Shown here one piece after another: positions 46,696 through 57,439 of a stretch of DNA of 64,000 nt. The number at the start of each line of letters is the position of its first letter. Positions within the stretch are counted from its first letter, which is position 1. Position numbers and translations under genes: made by a program. Origin of the DNA: Tomocerus qinae (lineage: Eukaryota > Arthropoda > Collembola > Entomobryomorpha > Tomoceridae); NCBI GenBank assembly GCA_020055645.1, contig CM034546.1:64542001-64606000 (forward strand), given 5' to 3'. The notes beneath the pieces are model-generated. The model searched no databases. It was not told the DNA's origin and saw nothing but the letters and a program-made list of their open reading frames with translations.

Positions 46696-48837
46696 ATGTC
46701 ATCGTCATTTAGATCGTATTACATGATATTAAATAAATTATATTTAATACTGTTATTTACAGAAACACAATCGATTATTAATTTCTCTCAGTCTTCTCCA
46801 CTGATCGTCTACCTCAGACAGTACAAACATTGCAATTTTTATTTAACATTTTCCCAAAAATATAAGTCCCACTTGTCAGTAACCCAGCTTTTGATCGAAA
46901 GTCAATTTCAACAACCTTGGTTGATATATCTTACCCGTATAAACGTTAATACGATAATGGAATACAGTACAGACGTAATAAACAACAAATATCGGATAAC
47001 TAAAGAAACTTGCAACATCAACATCATCATCGAACTAAAGAATAGTGAGATATTGGCACTCCTAAATTCAGAGAGAGGATATCGAAAAACAAGTTTGTTT
47101 TTCATTATTTATTTAAGCAGTACACAACTAAATACTCTTTATGATGACAAAATGTTACGATTCAGTACAAAAATATTTATATTGTTCCCATCGCAAAATA
47201 AAACTGAAACGTCAATTAATGCAGTGATGATATATGGGGATGTAATTCAAGATCCGGCGAATTTTAATTACGAATTAAAATCAAATAAATTTCAAGGAAA
47301 CCATCAAAAAATTTTTCCGGAAAAGAGAATAACCAGGATAATAGTGGATACTCATAATTGGGCAAGAAAAAATAAACTAATACGCCATTGTGAACTTTCT
47401 CTAAATATTTTCAAGCATAAGTGTACCAAAGATGAGTTGATAATTTCCCATTTCACCCACTATTTCAATTTCACTCCTGTCAACAGTCACCTTAACAATA
47501 CAGTTTTTGAAGCACCAAATTGTGGATATTTAAGTGTGGAGGCAAATATTGATCCGTTTGAATTGATTTGGAATCATACTATGTACATGGCAAGTAGTAA
47601 AATGAAATTGCTCTATTTTACAAACAAAAATCAATTTGAAGATAAAACAATAATTATTGAATGGGTTACACGCACTTTTGATTTGGAAACTTGGTTCCTC
47701 CTTTTACTTTCCATCTGTGCGACAGTTTGTTGCTTGATAATGAAAATATGGCTAAAGGAACAAAATGGTATTGCAACAATAGTTAAAAGCAAAATAACTG
47801 AAACATTCTTCTACGTTCTAGCTATATTTGCGGGGCAATTAAACCACTCGGATGTAAAATCGAAAGCTCCTTTACTTTTTGCTACTGTCGGACTCCTTTT
47901 TGGATTCTTTTATGAAACTCTAATGTGCTCTGAAGTAATTGTACCTCCACGTCAATTAATTATTCAAGATTTCCAAGAGTTAATAGCGAAGGATTATAAT
48001 TTCTTATACAGAGAGGAAATTTTAGATAAAAATTCCCAAATTAAAAAAACGAGTGTGGAATATAAAATGTTCGAAAAACATAAATTAATGGATCGATTAA
48101 AATCTTCATTCTTGAAATATGACATGAATGAACGCTCTGCTGATTGGTGGTATAATATATTGATGAGATATTTTAATATGCAATCAGTTTTGACACTGTA
48201 TATGAAAGACATGGAGAAACTCTTTGCTCTTATTGATAGAGAGAGGGAAAATGTTGTTCCAATTCTCAAAAAACGAATTCCAACTACTACTTTGGACCAG
48301 TTTGTTGCAATTTTTATGAAGACTGAAAACATTGTGTATCCATTGCCTGAAGCATCGACTATGCGAACACTTGGAATCATGAATTTGTGGAAACTGGAAA
48401 ATCGGGTGGCCAATGTAGTCAAAAATTCTCAACATACTACAAGATTGTACTCAAGATTTAATGGATGCTACTCTGATACATTTGCAGATTTTATGACTCA
48501 TTTATTATGTTCAGGCTTATACTCAGAAATAAGTCATATGCTTGCGTTTACAGTCAATATTGGTGTTTGGAATAATGAAGCATTAATTCAATTTGAAGAA
48601 AGTCGCCCGAAACAATTTAATTCATTTGATTTTAAATCAATTTCGGATTTGTATTTAGTGTTTATGGCATTTAGCATCGTGATATTTTTCACAGAATGTT
48701 TTTGGCGTAAAATTTACTACTGTTGTAAAACTTTAATTTCGTTTATGAAAAACTATATTCAATTAAGGCTAAGAAAAAAATCAAAAATTGTTGTAAAAAC
48801 ATTAATTGTTAAAAGCATGTCTAAAGAGTCTAATTGA
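46696..48837 (+). CDS. Ionotropic-receptor-like protein 1 (intronless)
   Basis: A single exon of 713 residues from the ATG at 46696. The frame is open back to 46612, but 46696 gives a length and signal-like N-terminus matching the paralogue at 52.7 kb. Motifs run in order: N-terminal hydrophobic signal; extracellular part with HFTHYFNFTPVN; RTFDLETWFLLLLS leading into helix 1 (about 328-353); a pore-side hydrophobic stretch; helix 3 with FGFFYETLMCSEVIVPP (about 389-412), then IIQDFQELIAKDY; a second extracellular lobe; and a last helix near 649-674. This is the layout of ionotropic receptors, the variant glutamate-receptor channels used in arthropod chemosensation. I cannot identify glutamate-binding residues, so it is a divergent type. 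AATAAA lies at 48898. Confidence 0.8.
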   Translation: MSSSFRSYYMILNKLYLILLFTETQSIINFSQSSPLIVYLRQYKHCNFYLTFSQKYKSHLSVTQLLIESQFQQPWLIYLTRINVNTIMEYSTDVINNKYRITKETCNINIIIELKNSEILALLNSERGYRKTSLFFIIYLSSTQLNTLYDDKMLRFSTKIFILFPSQNKTETSINAVMIYGDVIQDPANFNYELKSNKFQGNHQKIFPEKRITRIIVDTHNWARKNKLIRHCELSLNIFKHKCTKDELIISHFTHYFNFTPVNSHLNNTVFEAPNCGYLSVEANIDPFELIWNHTMYMASSKMKLLYFTNKNQFEDKTIIIEWVTRTFDLETWFLLLLSICATVCCLIMKIWLKEQNGIATIVKSKITETFFYVLAIFAGQLNHSDVKSKAPLLFATVGLLFGFFYETLMCSEVIVPPRQLIIQDFQELIAKDYNFLYREEILDKNSQIKKTSVEYKMFEKHKLMDRLKSSFLKYDMNERSADWWYNILMRYFNMQSVLTLYMKDMEKLFALIDRERENVVPILKKRIPTTTLDQFVAIFMKTENIVYPLPEASTMRTLGIMNLWKLENRVANVVKNSQHTTRLYSRFNGCYSDTFADFMTHLLCSGLYSEISHMLAFTVNIGVWNNEALIQFEESRPKQFNSFDFKSISDLYLVFMAFSIVIFFTECFWRKIYYCCKTLISFMKNYIQLRLRKKSKIVVKTLIVKSMSKESN

Positions 48838-49008
48838 TAAACATCCTTTCCATTTTACATAGCAATGCGTGTAAGTGTAATTTTAGATTCATTGTCCAAT
48901 AAACTAATTCGTTTACATTCCAGTAAAATTATAAAGAGTTAAGATTTTCCAAATTTCCTTAAGAGTAGCAAACTATTGGAGTTCACCTTTTTTATTCATA
49001 TCAAATTA

Positions 49009-50985
49009 TTACTTTTGGATAGCATTAACCCCAGAAGTTTTGGGAAAGGGGGCCAAAAATAGTTCTTCTTCAGATTTTCTCTTGATCCATTCAGTGTAAC
49101 AGGATACATCGGTGTAAACACTAGGAAATGACTTAGAACTGGATAAAAGGGATAATATGCCGCAGCCATTCTTGTTTCCTCTATCATTGCAAACGAGTGC
49201 ACTTCCTGGGTCTGCTTTACATGTTGGATGCCAAGCATCGCTGGTGACACACAAACTACAATGTCCACATGCCCGACCCCCATATATTCTAACAGTTGTT
49301 GACTGTAGGGAAAGGCGTGGACTTCCGTTGGAATTTAATGTCTCCGATTCAGGCCATCCGGCAACTGATCCAAATCCAGCTATAGAAATACAAAACGTAT
49401 TTCAATTGTAAATAAATAATACTTATGAAGTACTAATTATTTACAATTCAAATACGATTATTAAAATAAAATAAAATAGACTTTATTTTAACCTCTTGAA
49501 GCATCGAAATCGTTTCTAGGCAATGATAATGGAGAGACCCATTCATTGCAATCATCGTGATTGCCAGTTATCAATAAAGGATTTGCCAACTTTAATAGAG
49601 CTATATCATTTTCGTGAGAAATTGGTTGATAGTCTTCGTGAATTATTATCTTCTCAACATAGATTGTTTGTTCCGTTCCATCAAAGCTGTATAAATAATT
49701 AATAACATAGTTGTTATCGATTTTCTGAATGTGTGCACACTGAAAATACATTATTGTCGTTGTTTTGTGGTAAACAAGTATTTCACTCCAAAACGACTGT
49801 ACTCTATTGTCTTTTGCTGTTTACATTTTTGACAGCAAAAACTTTAGATAATATAGTGCTATTCGTAGAGGAAATTAATAATGACATCGACAATTGAGAT
49901 ACTCCAAAACACGGAACTCCGCTCTACTTTTTCAAAATCCAAATTGAGTTATCCTTTGTATCTTCATTTTAAAAAAATTATTGGACACGAACCTGTTTAA
50001 ATTAGTATCTCCAGCCAGTGCAATAATATTCGTGGGTCTGATTGACAAATCTTCATTCTCAACACAATTGGCTGCAAAAGGAACATAATTATGTGCAGTA
50101 ATACAATCATGTTGATGTGTCTTTCTAATAGTAAGTACGGCATAGCTAGTGCATACATAATATTATGTATGCTTAATAATAACGATATCATGTTATATTA
50201 AATGAAACAATTGGCAACTCGCTCATAAATATTTCAATTAGCAAATTTTCCGCATAAGGAAATTAGATAGGACTGTCAGCGCCAAAAACGTGACGTTACC
50301 ATCATAATAATATATTTCCAATGCATTGTCATAAAATGCACAAAAGTGTTTTTCCAATAAGCACTTCTTTGTGCACTTATATTCCGAATTTTTTCATTTT
50401 ATTGCTTGCGTCCTCAGTGATTGAAATAAATATAGTTTTATGACAACTTAAACCCATTTAGGAAGCTATATAATTTCTTAAAACTTATTAATGCTACATA
50501 AAATTTTTATTTTGTAAGAAAATGATTAGGGTCAATTGGTTAGTAAAGATATTAAAAATGAATATAAAATTTTATTTAATACCTGTTGTAACGACAAAGT
50601 TTTCATCATAGATCATTCCAGAACAGAAAAACACATTTGTAGATCCATCAGCGGAATTCAGCCTAACAAGGGCAACCTGATGAGGAAATTCAGTGATATT
50701 CGTAAACCGACATTCATTGTTAGCACCTGAATATTTTCATAGAAATGAAAATGACACGAGCATATAAAATTGATTGTATTATATGTACAAATAAATTTAA
50801 TTTCTATTAAATAGCAAACAACTGAATTCAAAACAGTATCATTCGAAATCCAATGTAAATCTAAACCAACCTTGTTTTATGTTGATAGGGTGAAGTCTAT
50901 TTCTGCAATCCGAATTGAGACCAAAGGTCAAAAATAATGAAGAAAAGTGATAAAGAATTACAAGTGTGTACACAGATGTATCCAT
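49009..50985 (-). CDS. Secreted serine protease homologue, catalytically dead
   Basis: The five exons are 50985-50871, 50726-50583, 50071-49993, 49686-49493 and 49379-49009. All introns are GT-AG with matching phases, giving 300 residues. A signal peptide (MDTSVYTLVILYHFSS) comes first. Trypsin-fold landmarks follow: FPHQVALVR, FFCSGMIYDENFVVTT, NIIALAGDTN, HENDIALLKL, GFGSVAGW, and PSVYTDVSCYTEWI at the end. The His motif (normally TAAHC) reads TTANC, Asp is kept in DIALL, and the Ser motif (normally GDSGGPL) reads ADPGSAL. Both His and Ser are therefore lost, and proteolysis is not expected. I infer a binding or regulatory pseudoprotease. The gene lies between two ionotropic-receptor-like genes on the opposite strand. 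I found no clip domain or RIVGG-like activation site. Confidence 0.85.
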
Positions 50986-52705
50986 TTTGATATCTGTAAG
51001 GCATATCACAATCAGTGCTTGAAAACATATTTAGTGACTATCAAAATTAACCTTTTTTATGATTAAAACTACCCCAAAAACAAAGCAGCACTCTTTTGTT
51101 TTTATTACTCAATATACAAAAATGACAATTATATTGTATTGTGATTACAAGGGAAGCTTCATTTACAATATTCCAAATATGATTTTTATCCTGAAAATCA
51201 ATGCTGTAGGTTTTCTTCAATATTGAAGACTGGTCTGTCTAGGCACCAGAATCTCAGAAGGTATACCTTTTAGGGAATAACTGATAATATTATGTAACAA
51301 TACACAATCCCGAAATAATTATATTCAACAATATTCCATGTCTAACTGAATAATTTTGAACGGCTAACAGTGTCTGTCAGTCATTACTACTCCGTATGCA
51401 AATACATTCTAATGAATTACATATTATACAAGATATTAACAATGTAATTATCGTTAGCCAAATGTGTGGAAATGGTCATATTCATGCATTCAATTATTCA
51501 TTGCACTTATTTAACAAAAAATGTAACAATAAGCGACAAATGTTATGGTAATTGTTAGCAGACGTACAGCTGCATAGTGAACTCTTTGCAATTTTCCAAT
51601 TTTTGAAATCCATCTATGGTATTGTTACTTTTATGATAGCAGTCATGATAAAATGGCTTGTTACTTTGTAGCAGCCATGATAAAATGGCTTGTTACGTTT
51701 TAATATTGAGCAAACGATATGTATATTTATTACATAGAATAGGAGCTCTCGATGGTTTGGTTTGTCTCCCTCCAGACATGAAAAATTTTGGATAAAAGAG
51801 AATTCATAAATATAATTTTAATAAATATGAATAATATTTTATTATGTATCAGTTCTCGAATGCCCAACGTTAGAGTTTTGCGAAACTTCATTATAGATGC
51901 TTAGTCATAATATGACTAGGAATCTACTAATGTTCGTGTATGTATTAAATAAATATTCCGTTTTTGGTTTAATAATGTTTCAGTTCTCAAGCGAAGTTAG
52001 AAGCACGTTAAGTTGGGAAATAAAGCTTGAAGTTACGGGTATATTGTGTATAGTATAATAAATAATTTATTTTAGTAGTTGGAGATAGTTTGGAGGTATC
52101 TCAACTCTGGATAAATGGATCGTTATTTTGTACGTATTAAAGTACTAGAATACTTAAAACTCGTCTTTTAGGGCTTATCAACCCTGGTTTGGTGATTTAC
52201 TTTTCCATGATTTCTTCCAAATCTCATTTTGTTTAAATTACACTACTTTTTCTGCGGTAGATGGCAGTTTTTTGATAATGATGGGGGCTCGAGAGACATG
52301 GCACTGACGTTAAGACTGGTATTAAATTTGAAGGAACGATTATTTCCTTCTCATTTGTACACCGAGAATATTATATTTACTCATTCTTGGCCTTCCGCCA
52401 ATCGATCACAAATTCATCATATAGCATGCAATGTGACCCTAGAAGACTATACAGAATTATCTAAACTGCCGCCGACTACTCATATCCTAAATTATTTAAT
52501 GCTACAGAATGTTGCAAGCTAACAAATGTTCCTATCAGTTACATCTACCATTTAATTTAACATACGTGTGCTACAATACCATTAGATATTTCCAACTGGA
52601 GTGAATTGTACAATCCGTAATTCCACTGAAAATAAATCGACAAATTTTGTCAATTCATATTTTATTTGCATTCAATAGTGTCATAGGTTTTTATGAATAA
52701 CTAAC
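50986..52705. other. Spacer between protease homologue and second receptor
   Basis: Contains the direct pair of GTAACAAGCC-type units at about 51630-51700. A 97-codon open frame (52229-52522) has no recognised domain and no similarity that I can see to the equivalent region of the first receptor. Otherwise AT-rich, with nothing supported. Confidence 0.4.
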
Positions 52706-54829
52706 GTGACAATGTTATCAGTGCCGATTGGTAAATTGTACATGATATTATGTGCCTTTGATTTGTTACTGATCTCGGAGAGAAGGTATTCAATAGCCTT
52801 GTCTCAATCCAATATAGTGGCAACTTATCTAAGACTAAGAAGGTACAAAGACTGTAACTGTTATTTGACGTTTTCCCATAAGTATAAATCCCATGTTGAT
52901 AAATTTTTGATAGAAAGTCAATTTCAGCAACCATGGTTAATTTACTCTACCAATAAAAATGACAGTTCCCTAAAAGAGTACAGTACAAAGATAATAAATA
53001 GTAAAACGCAGATAAAAAAAGAAATATGCAACATCAACATAATTATTGAACTAAAGAAAAAGGAAATCTTGACATTATTAACTACCGGGAGAGGAATCCG
53101 AGAACATAGTTTGTTTTTTATAATTTATTTAAAATACAGACAGCTAAATTCTACTTATAATGAGAAAATGTTACATTTTAGTACCAAAATATTTATAACA
53201 GTTCCATCACAGAACAAGAAAAATTCCTTGAAGCCTACAAGCATTATAATTTATGGTACCACAATTTTCACTTCCGTGAATGATCATGAACTGAAACCAA
53301 ATGAGTTAGATCAGTTGAAAATTTCTATGGATAAAAGCAAAGCAAATATTTTAGTTAACACCTATGATTGGAATAAACCACAGAGTAAGTTTCCAAATTG
53401 TAAACTAACCTTAAATTGTGCAGATTACTGCGACTGTGACGAGGTCATACTCTCGCATTTCACCAATTACTTTAATTTCACTCCCAAGAATAATCAACGC
53501 AAATTGGCGGGAGAAAAATATTGTGGCTATTTGAATTTAAGAGAAAAAATCGACCGTTTTGAATTGGATTGGAGCAAGTATTTATACATAGGAAATAAGA
53601 AAATGCATTTAATGTATTTTAATAACAAAAATCAGTTTGAAGAGAAATCAATCGTCGAATGGATTACACGTACATTTGACACGGAATCCTGGTCCCTGTT
53701 ATTACTTTCTTTTTGTGCGACGGTCATTTGTTTAAAACTTCGATTATTAGCCAAGAAACAAAAAAATAGTTCATCGGTAATTAAAAGCAAAATTGGAGAG
53801 ATAGCTTTTGACATGCTATCAGTTTTATTTCGACAAAATCATGCGGATTTAAAAACTAACTTTTCTGTACTGTTTGCTTTTGCTGCTTTACTTTTTGGAT
53901 TCTTTTACGAGACTCTAATGTGTTCGGAAGTAATTGTTCCCCCTCGTCAATTAGTTATTCAAGATTTTAAAGAATTAATAGCAAAAGATTACAAATTCAT
54001 ATATAAAACCGACGCTTTGAATAAGAGTTTGCAGAGTATAATTAGCAATGATAGCGTGGAGTACCAAATGTTTGCAAAGTTTAAATTGCTGCATAGAATG
54101 AATTCATCGTTAATTCCAAGTAACATGAAAGATCGTTCTGGAGATTGGTGGTATAAATTATTCAGGAAATACTTGAACCAAATGGCTACATCTAAAGAGT
54201 ATGAGAAAGACATTGAAAGCTTTTTCGCATATCTTGATGCAACAAGCAAAGAAAACATTTTTGAACATGCTGAAAAACTTCTTCCGACTTATATCACTTT
54301 AATTACTGCAACGTTTATGAAACGTGAAAAAGTTGTCTTAGTGGTATCTCGAGAATTAAACGACCGATGGCCTGGCCTTGTAAACTTGTGGAGACTTGAA
54401 GAACGAGTAGTAAATACCGTCAAAAATTCACATCATGTTGTAAAAACGTTTTCTAAATTTCGAGGATGTTATTCAAACAAACTTTTACAATTCACGATTC
54501 GTTTGAAAGATTCAGGAATAATTGATGAAATAATTCGCTTAACCATATTGCAAATGAATGTTGCCATTGAACATGGAAATTCGTTAGTGAAATTCGAACA
54601 ACGTCAGCCAACAGCATTTGATTTGCAATCTTTACAATTGATTTCCAATTTATATTTCATTTTTCTTTCAGTTAGTATTATTGTATTTTGTATAGAAATC
54701 TACAGCAATTCTTCAGTTAATATTTTCCCAACAATTGTAAAATGTATTTCATCACCAACACAAAATAGGAAAAATGACGATGTTGTGGAAATAGATACTA
54801 TCATTGTCCAAAGTCAATTGAAAAATTAA
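52706..54829 (+). CDS. Ionotropic-receptor-like protein 2 (intronless)
   Basis: A single exon of 707 residues, a clear paralogue of the gene at 46.7 kb over its full length. Shared blocks include ESQFQQPWLIY, ICNINIIIEL, SHFTNYFNFTP, a W-TRTFD-E-W element before helix 1 (about 325-350), and FGFFYETLMCSEVIVPPRQL at helix 3 (about 385-411). A last helix follows near 645-668. The extracellular lobes differ much more than the channel part, which would suit different ligands. It probably acts as a ligand-gated channel subunit in sensory dendrites. Whether it pairs with its neighbour or with a co-receptor is not visible. It starts with MTMLSVPIGKLYMILCAF, a signal-like sequence. No frameshifts are seen. 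Confidence 0.8.
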   Translation: MTMLSVPIGKLYMILCAFDLLLISERRYSIALSQSNIVATYLRLRRYKDCNCYLTFSHKYKSHVDKFLIESQFQQPWLIYSTNKNDSSLKEYSTKIINSKTQIKKEICNINIIIELKKKEILTLLTTGRGIREHSLFFIIYLKYRQLNSTYNEKMLHFSTKIFITVPSQNKKNSLKPTSIIIYGTTIFTSVNDHELKPNELDQLKISMDKSKANILVNTYDWNKPQSKFPNCKLTLNCADYCDCDEVILSHFTNYFNFTPKNNQRKLAGEKYCGYLNLREKIDRFELDWSKYLYIGNKKMHLMYFNNKNQFEEKSIVEWITRTFDTESWSLLLLSFCATVICLKLRLLAKKQKNSSSVIKSKIGEIAFDMLSVLFRQNHADLKTNFSVLFAFAALLFGFFYETLMCSEVIVPPRQLVIQDFKELIAKDYKFIYKTDALNKSLQSIISNDSVEYQMFAKFKLLHRMNSSLIPSNMKDRSGDWWYKLFRKYLNQMATSKEYEKDIESFFAYLDATSKENIFEHAEKLLPTYITLITATFMKREKVVLVVSRELNDRWPGLVNLWRLEERVVNTVKNSHHVVKTFSKFRGCYSNKLLQFTIRLKDSGIIDEIIRLTILQMNVAIEHGNSLVKFEQRQPTAFDLQSLQLISNLYFIFLSVSIIVFCIEIYSNSSVNIFPTIVKCISSPTQNRKNDDVVEIDTIIVQSQLKN

Positions 54830-54873
54830 TCTTAAAAATTTCGGTATTTTAAGGTAGGCAGGCATTCTTAAAA

Positions 54874-55153
54874 GCATAGGCGTCGGAACGTAATTTATCT
54901 AGGGGGGACAAAATGGCTTCTTCAGAAAGGGTGGGGGCACCAAAATAATAAAATATTGCTAAAACGAAAAGATTTTCGCGCGGAGCGCGAAAATTTTTTG
55001 GATTGTTAACCTTTTTTGACAAAAAAATCGCCTTGCTGGTGCTTATGTAATTTTTGTTTGGTTTTTGGAACATTTTTAAGGGAACATGCCCCTCCTGGCC
55101 TTATTCTAGGGGGGACATTGTCCCCCCTGTCCCCCCGGTTCCGACGCCTATGC
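54874..55153. mobile_element. MITE with GCATAGGCG ends and TTAAAA duplication, 280 bp
   Basis: The termini GCATAGGCGTCGGAAC and GTTCCGACGCCTATGC are perfect inverted repeats. They are flanked by TTAAAA at 54868-54873 and 55154-55159. Inside are G-rich (GGGGGGACA) and C-rich (TGTCCCCCC) arms and a small palindrome TTTTCGCGCGGAGCGCGAAAA. There is no coding capacity. The superfamily is uncertain. Confidence 0.75.
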
Positions 55154-55212
55154 TTAAAAGAATATTAATATTAGAAAAAGGTATCTCAAAATATTAACAA
55201 AATAAAACGCGA

Positions 55213-56110
55213 AGTCGGACTAGGGCTTGTAAACCCGGTTCTGGACGGTTCTGAAAACCGGGTAAAAACCCGGGTTTCGGGTACCCGGTAACCGGGTTTT
55301 GTCATTGACCAACCCGGGTTTTCACTAATTAAACACTAAATTCAGACAACAGGTGTTATGCGTGTTTCAAATATTAAAACTGGAAATAATATCAAAAAAT
55401 GTATTCTCTTAGTAAGTAGCGCATCGTCAAATTCCATTTCTCATTGTGTGCAACAGAAAACTTTTATATCAGACCTCAACGTCTACTTGAATTTTGTTAA
55501 ATAGCAAAAATTGCAAAATATTCTAATCCTTTAATTTTACACTTACAACTTTTCGGAATTATTTTGGTAATTAATAAAAGCGTACCTTGATTAGAAATAT
55601 GGGCACCCAAAGCCACACCTACACTTACATTGTCCAAATGGATTAAAAAACTAATGAGTTATCCTTGATAAGCCACTAGGAAAACATGCAATAATATTAT
55701 GTTCGATTACACCCTGTCTTTATATAAACTGACTGAAAATACTGAAATTGATGACTAATGTGATCAAGCACGTATTTAGTAAGGGGGCGGGGGGGGCGCA
55801 GCGCCCCCCCTAAATCTAAGAAAAAGAGAATTTTTTTCTCAAAAATGGCCTAAAATTGAAAAATTTTTTCGCGCTTCGCGCGAATATGTCTTATTTGTAG
55901 TATAATTTTTGCTTCCGCCCCCCCTTGAACAAATTTCTAGATACGTGCCTGAATGTGATGTCTGATGTATTTCATTAAAGAAAGATTGTTTTGGTTAAAA
56001 AATATCATTCTAATTTGACGGTGTACGCCATAATTACACGTAAAAAATAAACATGTTCAAAACCCGGTTCCCAACCCGGTTCTGAGCCTTCAAAACCCGG
56101 TTTTACCCTC
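55213..56110. repeat. AACCCGG-rich repeat pair
   Basis: Two clusters of AACCCGG/CCGGGTT words lie at about 55228-55320 and 56050-56106. The left one begins TAGGGCTTGTAAACCCGG. They could be the ends of a decayed transposon that was later hit by the MITE at 55765, but I cannot match its termini. Confidence 0.35.
55765..55951. mobile_element. hAT-type MITE, 187 bp
   Basis: The ends are CAAGCACGTATTTAG and CTAGATACGTGCCTG, with a perfect 8-bp duplication AATGTGAT (55757-55764 and 55952-55959). It belongs to the same family as the MITEs nested in the two Helitrons. It is longer because of an extra segment with TCGCGCTTCGCGCGA. Confidence 0.85.
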
Positions 56111-56669
56111 CATACTCCTAATACGCCCATCAAAACAGGTTTCTTTACATACTCACTACAGGTGAACATAAAATTGTAATTAAGAAAATCACAAATCAGA
56201 GTACCAAGAACCAATGTTCCGTTCCCCGTCCTTTATACAAAATCACAGGTCAAAAATTAGCGATCAATTGTTAAAATTGCCCAATATCCGCCAAAAAGTT
56301 GCTTGATTGTGTTCAAAATGATTCTATTTGATATCTACTGCGTTATTCAAGTGAATTTTACAGCAGTAACACATTTTTAGGGTGTCACGTAAACTGGTCT
56401 TTACAAACTGGTCTTCGAGCATTAGTAAACTGGTCTTCCCGAAAAACCAACTGGTCTTCCCGTAAAAGTAAACTGGTCTTCCCGAAAAACCAACTGGTCT
56501 TCCCGTAAAAGTAAACTGGTCTTCCCGAAAAACCAACTGGTCTTCCCGTAAAAGTAAACTGGTCTTCCCGTAAAACCAACTGGTCTTCCCGTAAAAGTAA
56601 ACTCGTCTTATGAGTCTGACTATGCAAAATAATTCACATGTGATATAAACTTTTACATGTTTATTAGGG

Positions 56670-56770
56670 AAGAACCCCTAATTGTCAACACCTTTTTGTC
56701 AACCCTCTTTTGTCAACAACATTTTTTACGGTTTTTTCGTCAACACCAATACTCTTTTTGTCAACACGTT
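56670..56770 (+). repeat. TTTGTCAACAC short tandem repeat
   Basis: Five or so spaced units of the form TTGTCAACACC lie within the Mutator-like element, just beyond the end of its zinc-finger frame. Confidence 0.55.
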
Positions 56771-56787
56771 ATAAGGAAATGTACTCC

Positions 56788-57123
56788 TTATAAATGTGGG
56801 CAGTTTACGTTATACAGTTCATGTATTATGAGTCTGCCGCTTGTATCAGGCGTATGTGAATGTTCAATGGTGATTTCTGCTCCTGATCCTTTGCGGTACG
56901 TCAACCGGCCATGGCAATTTTTTCTATTTTCACACCTCCAAATACTCCTCCCATCTTTCGTGTTTGCTGTAAATGTATATGCGAAGCCTTCCTGCACTAA
57001 CTTATCTTTACCTCTTTGGGATTTTACGAATGTTACAGCCATAGTATACAACTCTAAGTTCTGCAGAAGACTGAAGTGATGGCTTCGAAAGTTGTATGTT
57101 GTATTCCGTACGAGTAAAGACAA
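56788..57123 (-). CDS. FLYWCH-type zinc finger protein of the MULE
   Basis: A 111-codon frame whose likely start is the internal Met at 57042 (MAVTFVKSQRGKDKLV), giving 84 residues. The FLYWCH pattern is complete: F32, Y49, W62, C64, C70, H88 and H90 in the long-frame numbering, reading IWRCENRKNC and then EHSHTPD. FLYWCH fingers bind DNA or proteins. They are known in chromatin proteins and at the N-terminus of Mutator-like transposases. The location inside an element with a 9-bp duplication favours a leftover N-terminal part of a transposase. The frame stops right after the finger and the catalytic domain is absent. It may still be expressed and compete with a full-length transposase, which is inference. 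Confidence 0.65.
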   Translation of the reverse strand: MSLLVRNTTYNFRSHHFSLLQNLELYTMAVTFVKSQRGKDKLVQEGFAYTFTANTKDGRSIWRCENRKNCHGRLTYRKGSGAEITIEHSHTPDTSGRLIIHELYNVNCPHL

Positions 57124-57439
57124 TGAGATAAGAATATGATTGCATAAATTAGTTTTGTATAATCATTTAACATACAGTATACATCATATCTATCCTATCT
57201 ATAGTTGTCATGGCTTACAGTAAGACCAGTTTACTTATACGGGAGGACCAGTTTACTTTTACGGGAGGACCAGTTTGTTTTGCGGGAGGACCAGTTTACT
57301 TTTGCGGGAGGACCAGTTTGTTTTTCGGGAGGACCAGTTTACTTTTACGGGAGGACCAGTTTGTTTTTCGGGAGGACCAGTTTACTTATGCCCAAAAGAC
57401 CAGTTTACTAAGACCAATTTACATACGACCCATTTTTAG

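Larger units (their letters stand above)
56381..57430. mobile_element. Mutator-like element (MULE), 1050 bp, with minisatellite ends
   Basis: A perfect 9-bp duplication CATTTTTAG (56372-56380 and 57431-57439) flanks ends GGTGTCACGTAAACTGG and, inverted, GGTCGTATGTAAATTGG. A 9-bp duplication with long inverted repeats is typical of Mutator-like elements. Each inverted repeat is about 200 bp of tandem units of the form AAACTGGTCTTCCCG, in opposite orientation at the two ends. The interior has a FLYWCH-type open frame but no transposase. Confidence 0.82.

Noticed and set aside
48996-49283. 95-codon minus-strand frame overlapping the protease homologue's last exon
   Set aside because: The adjacent frame at 49254-49009 carries the trypsin-fold residues and joins cleanly to upstream exons. 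This one does not.
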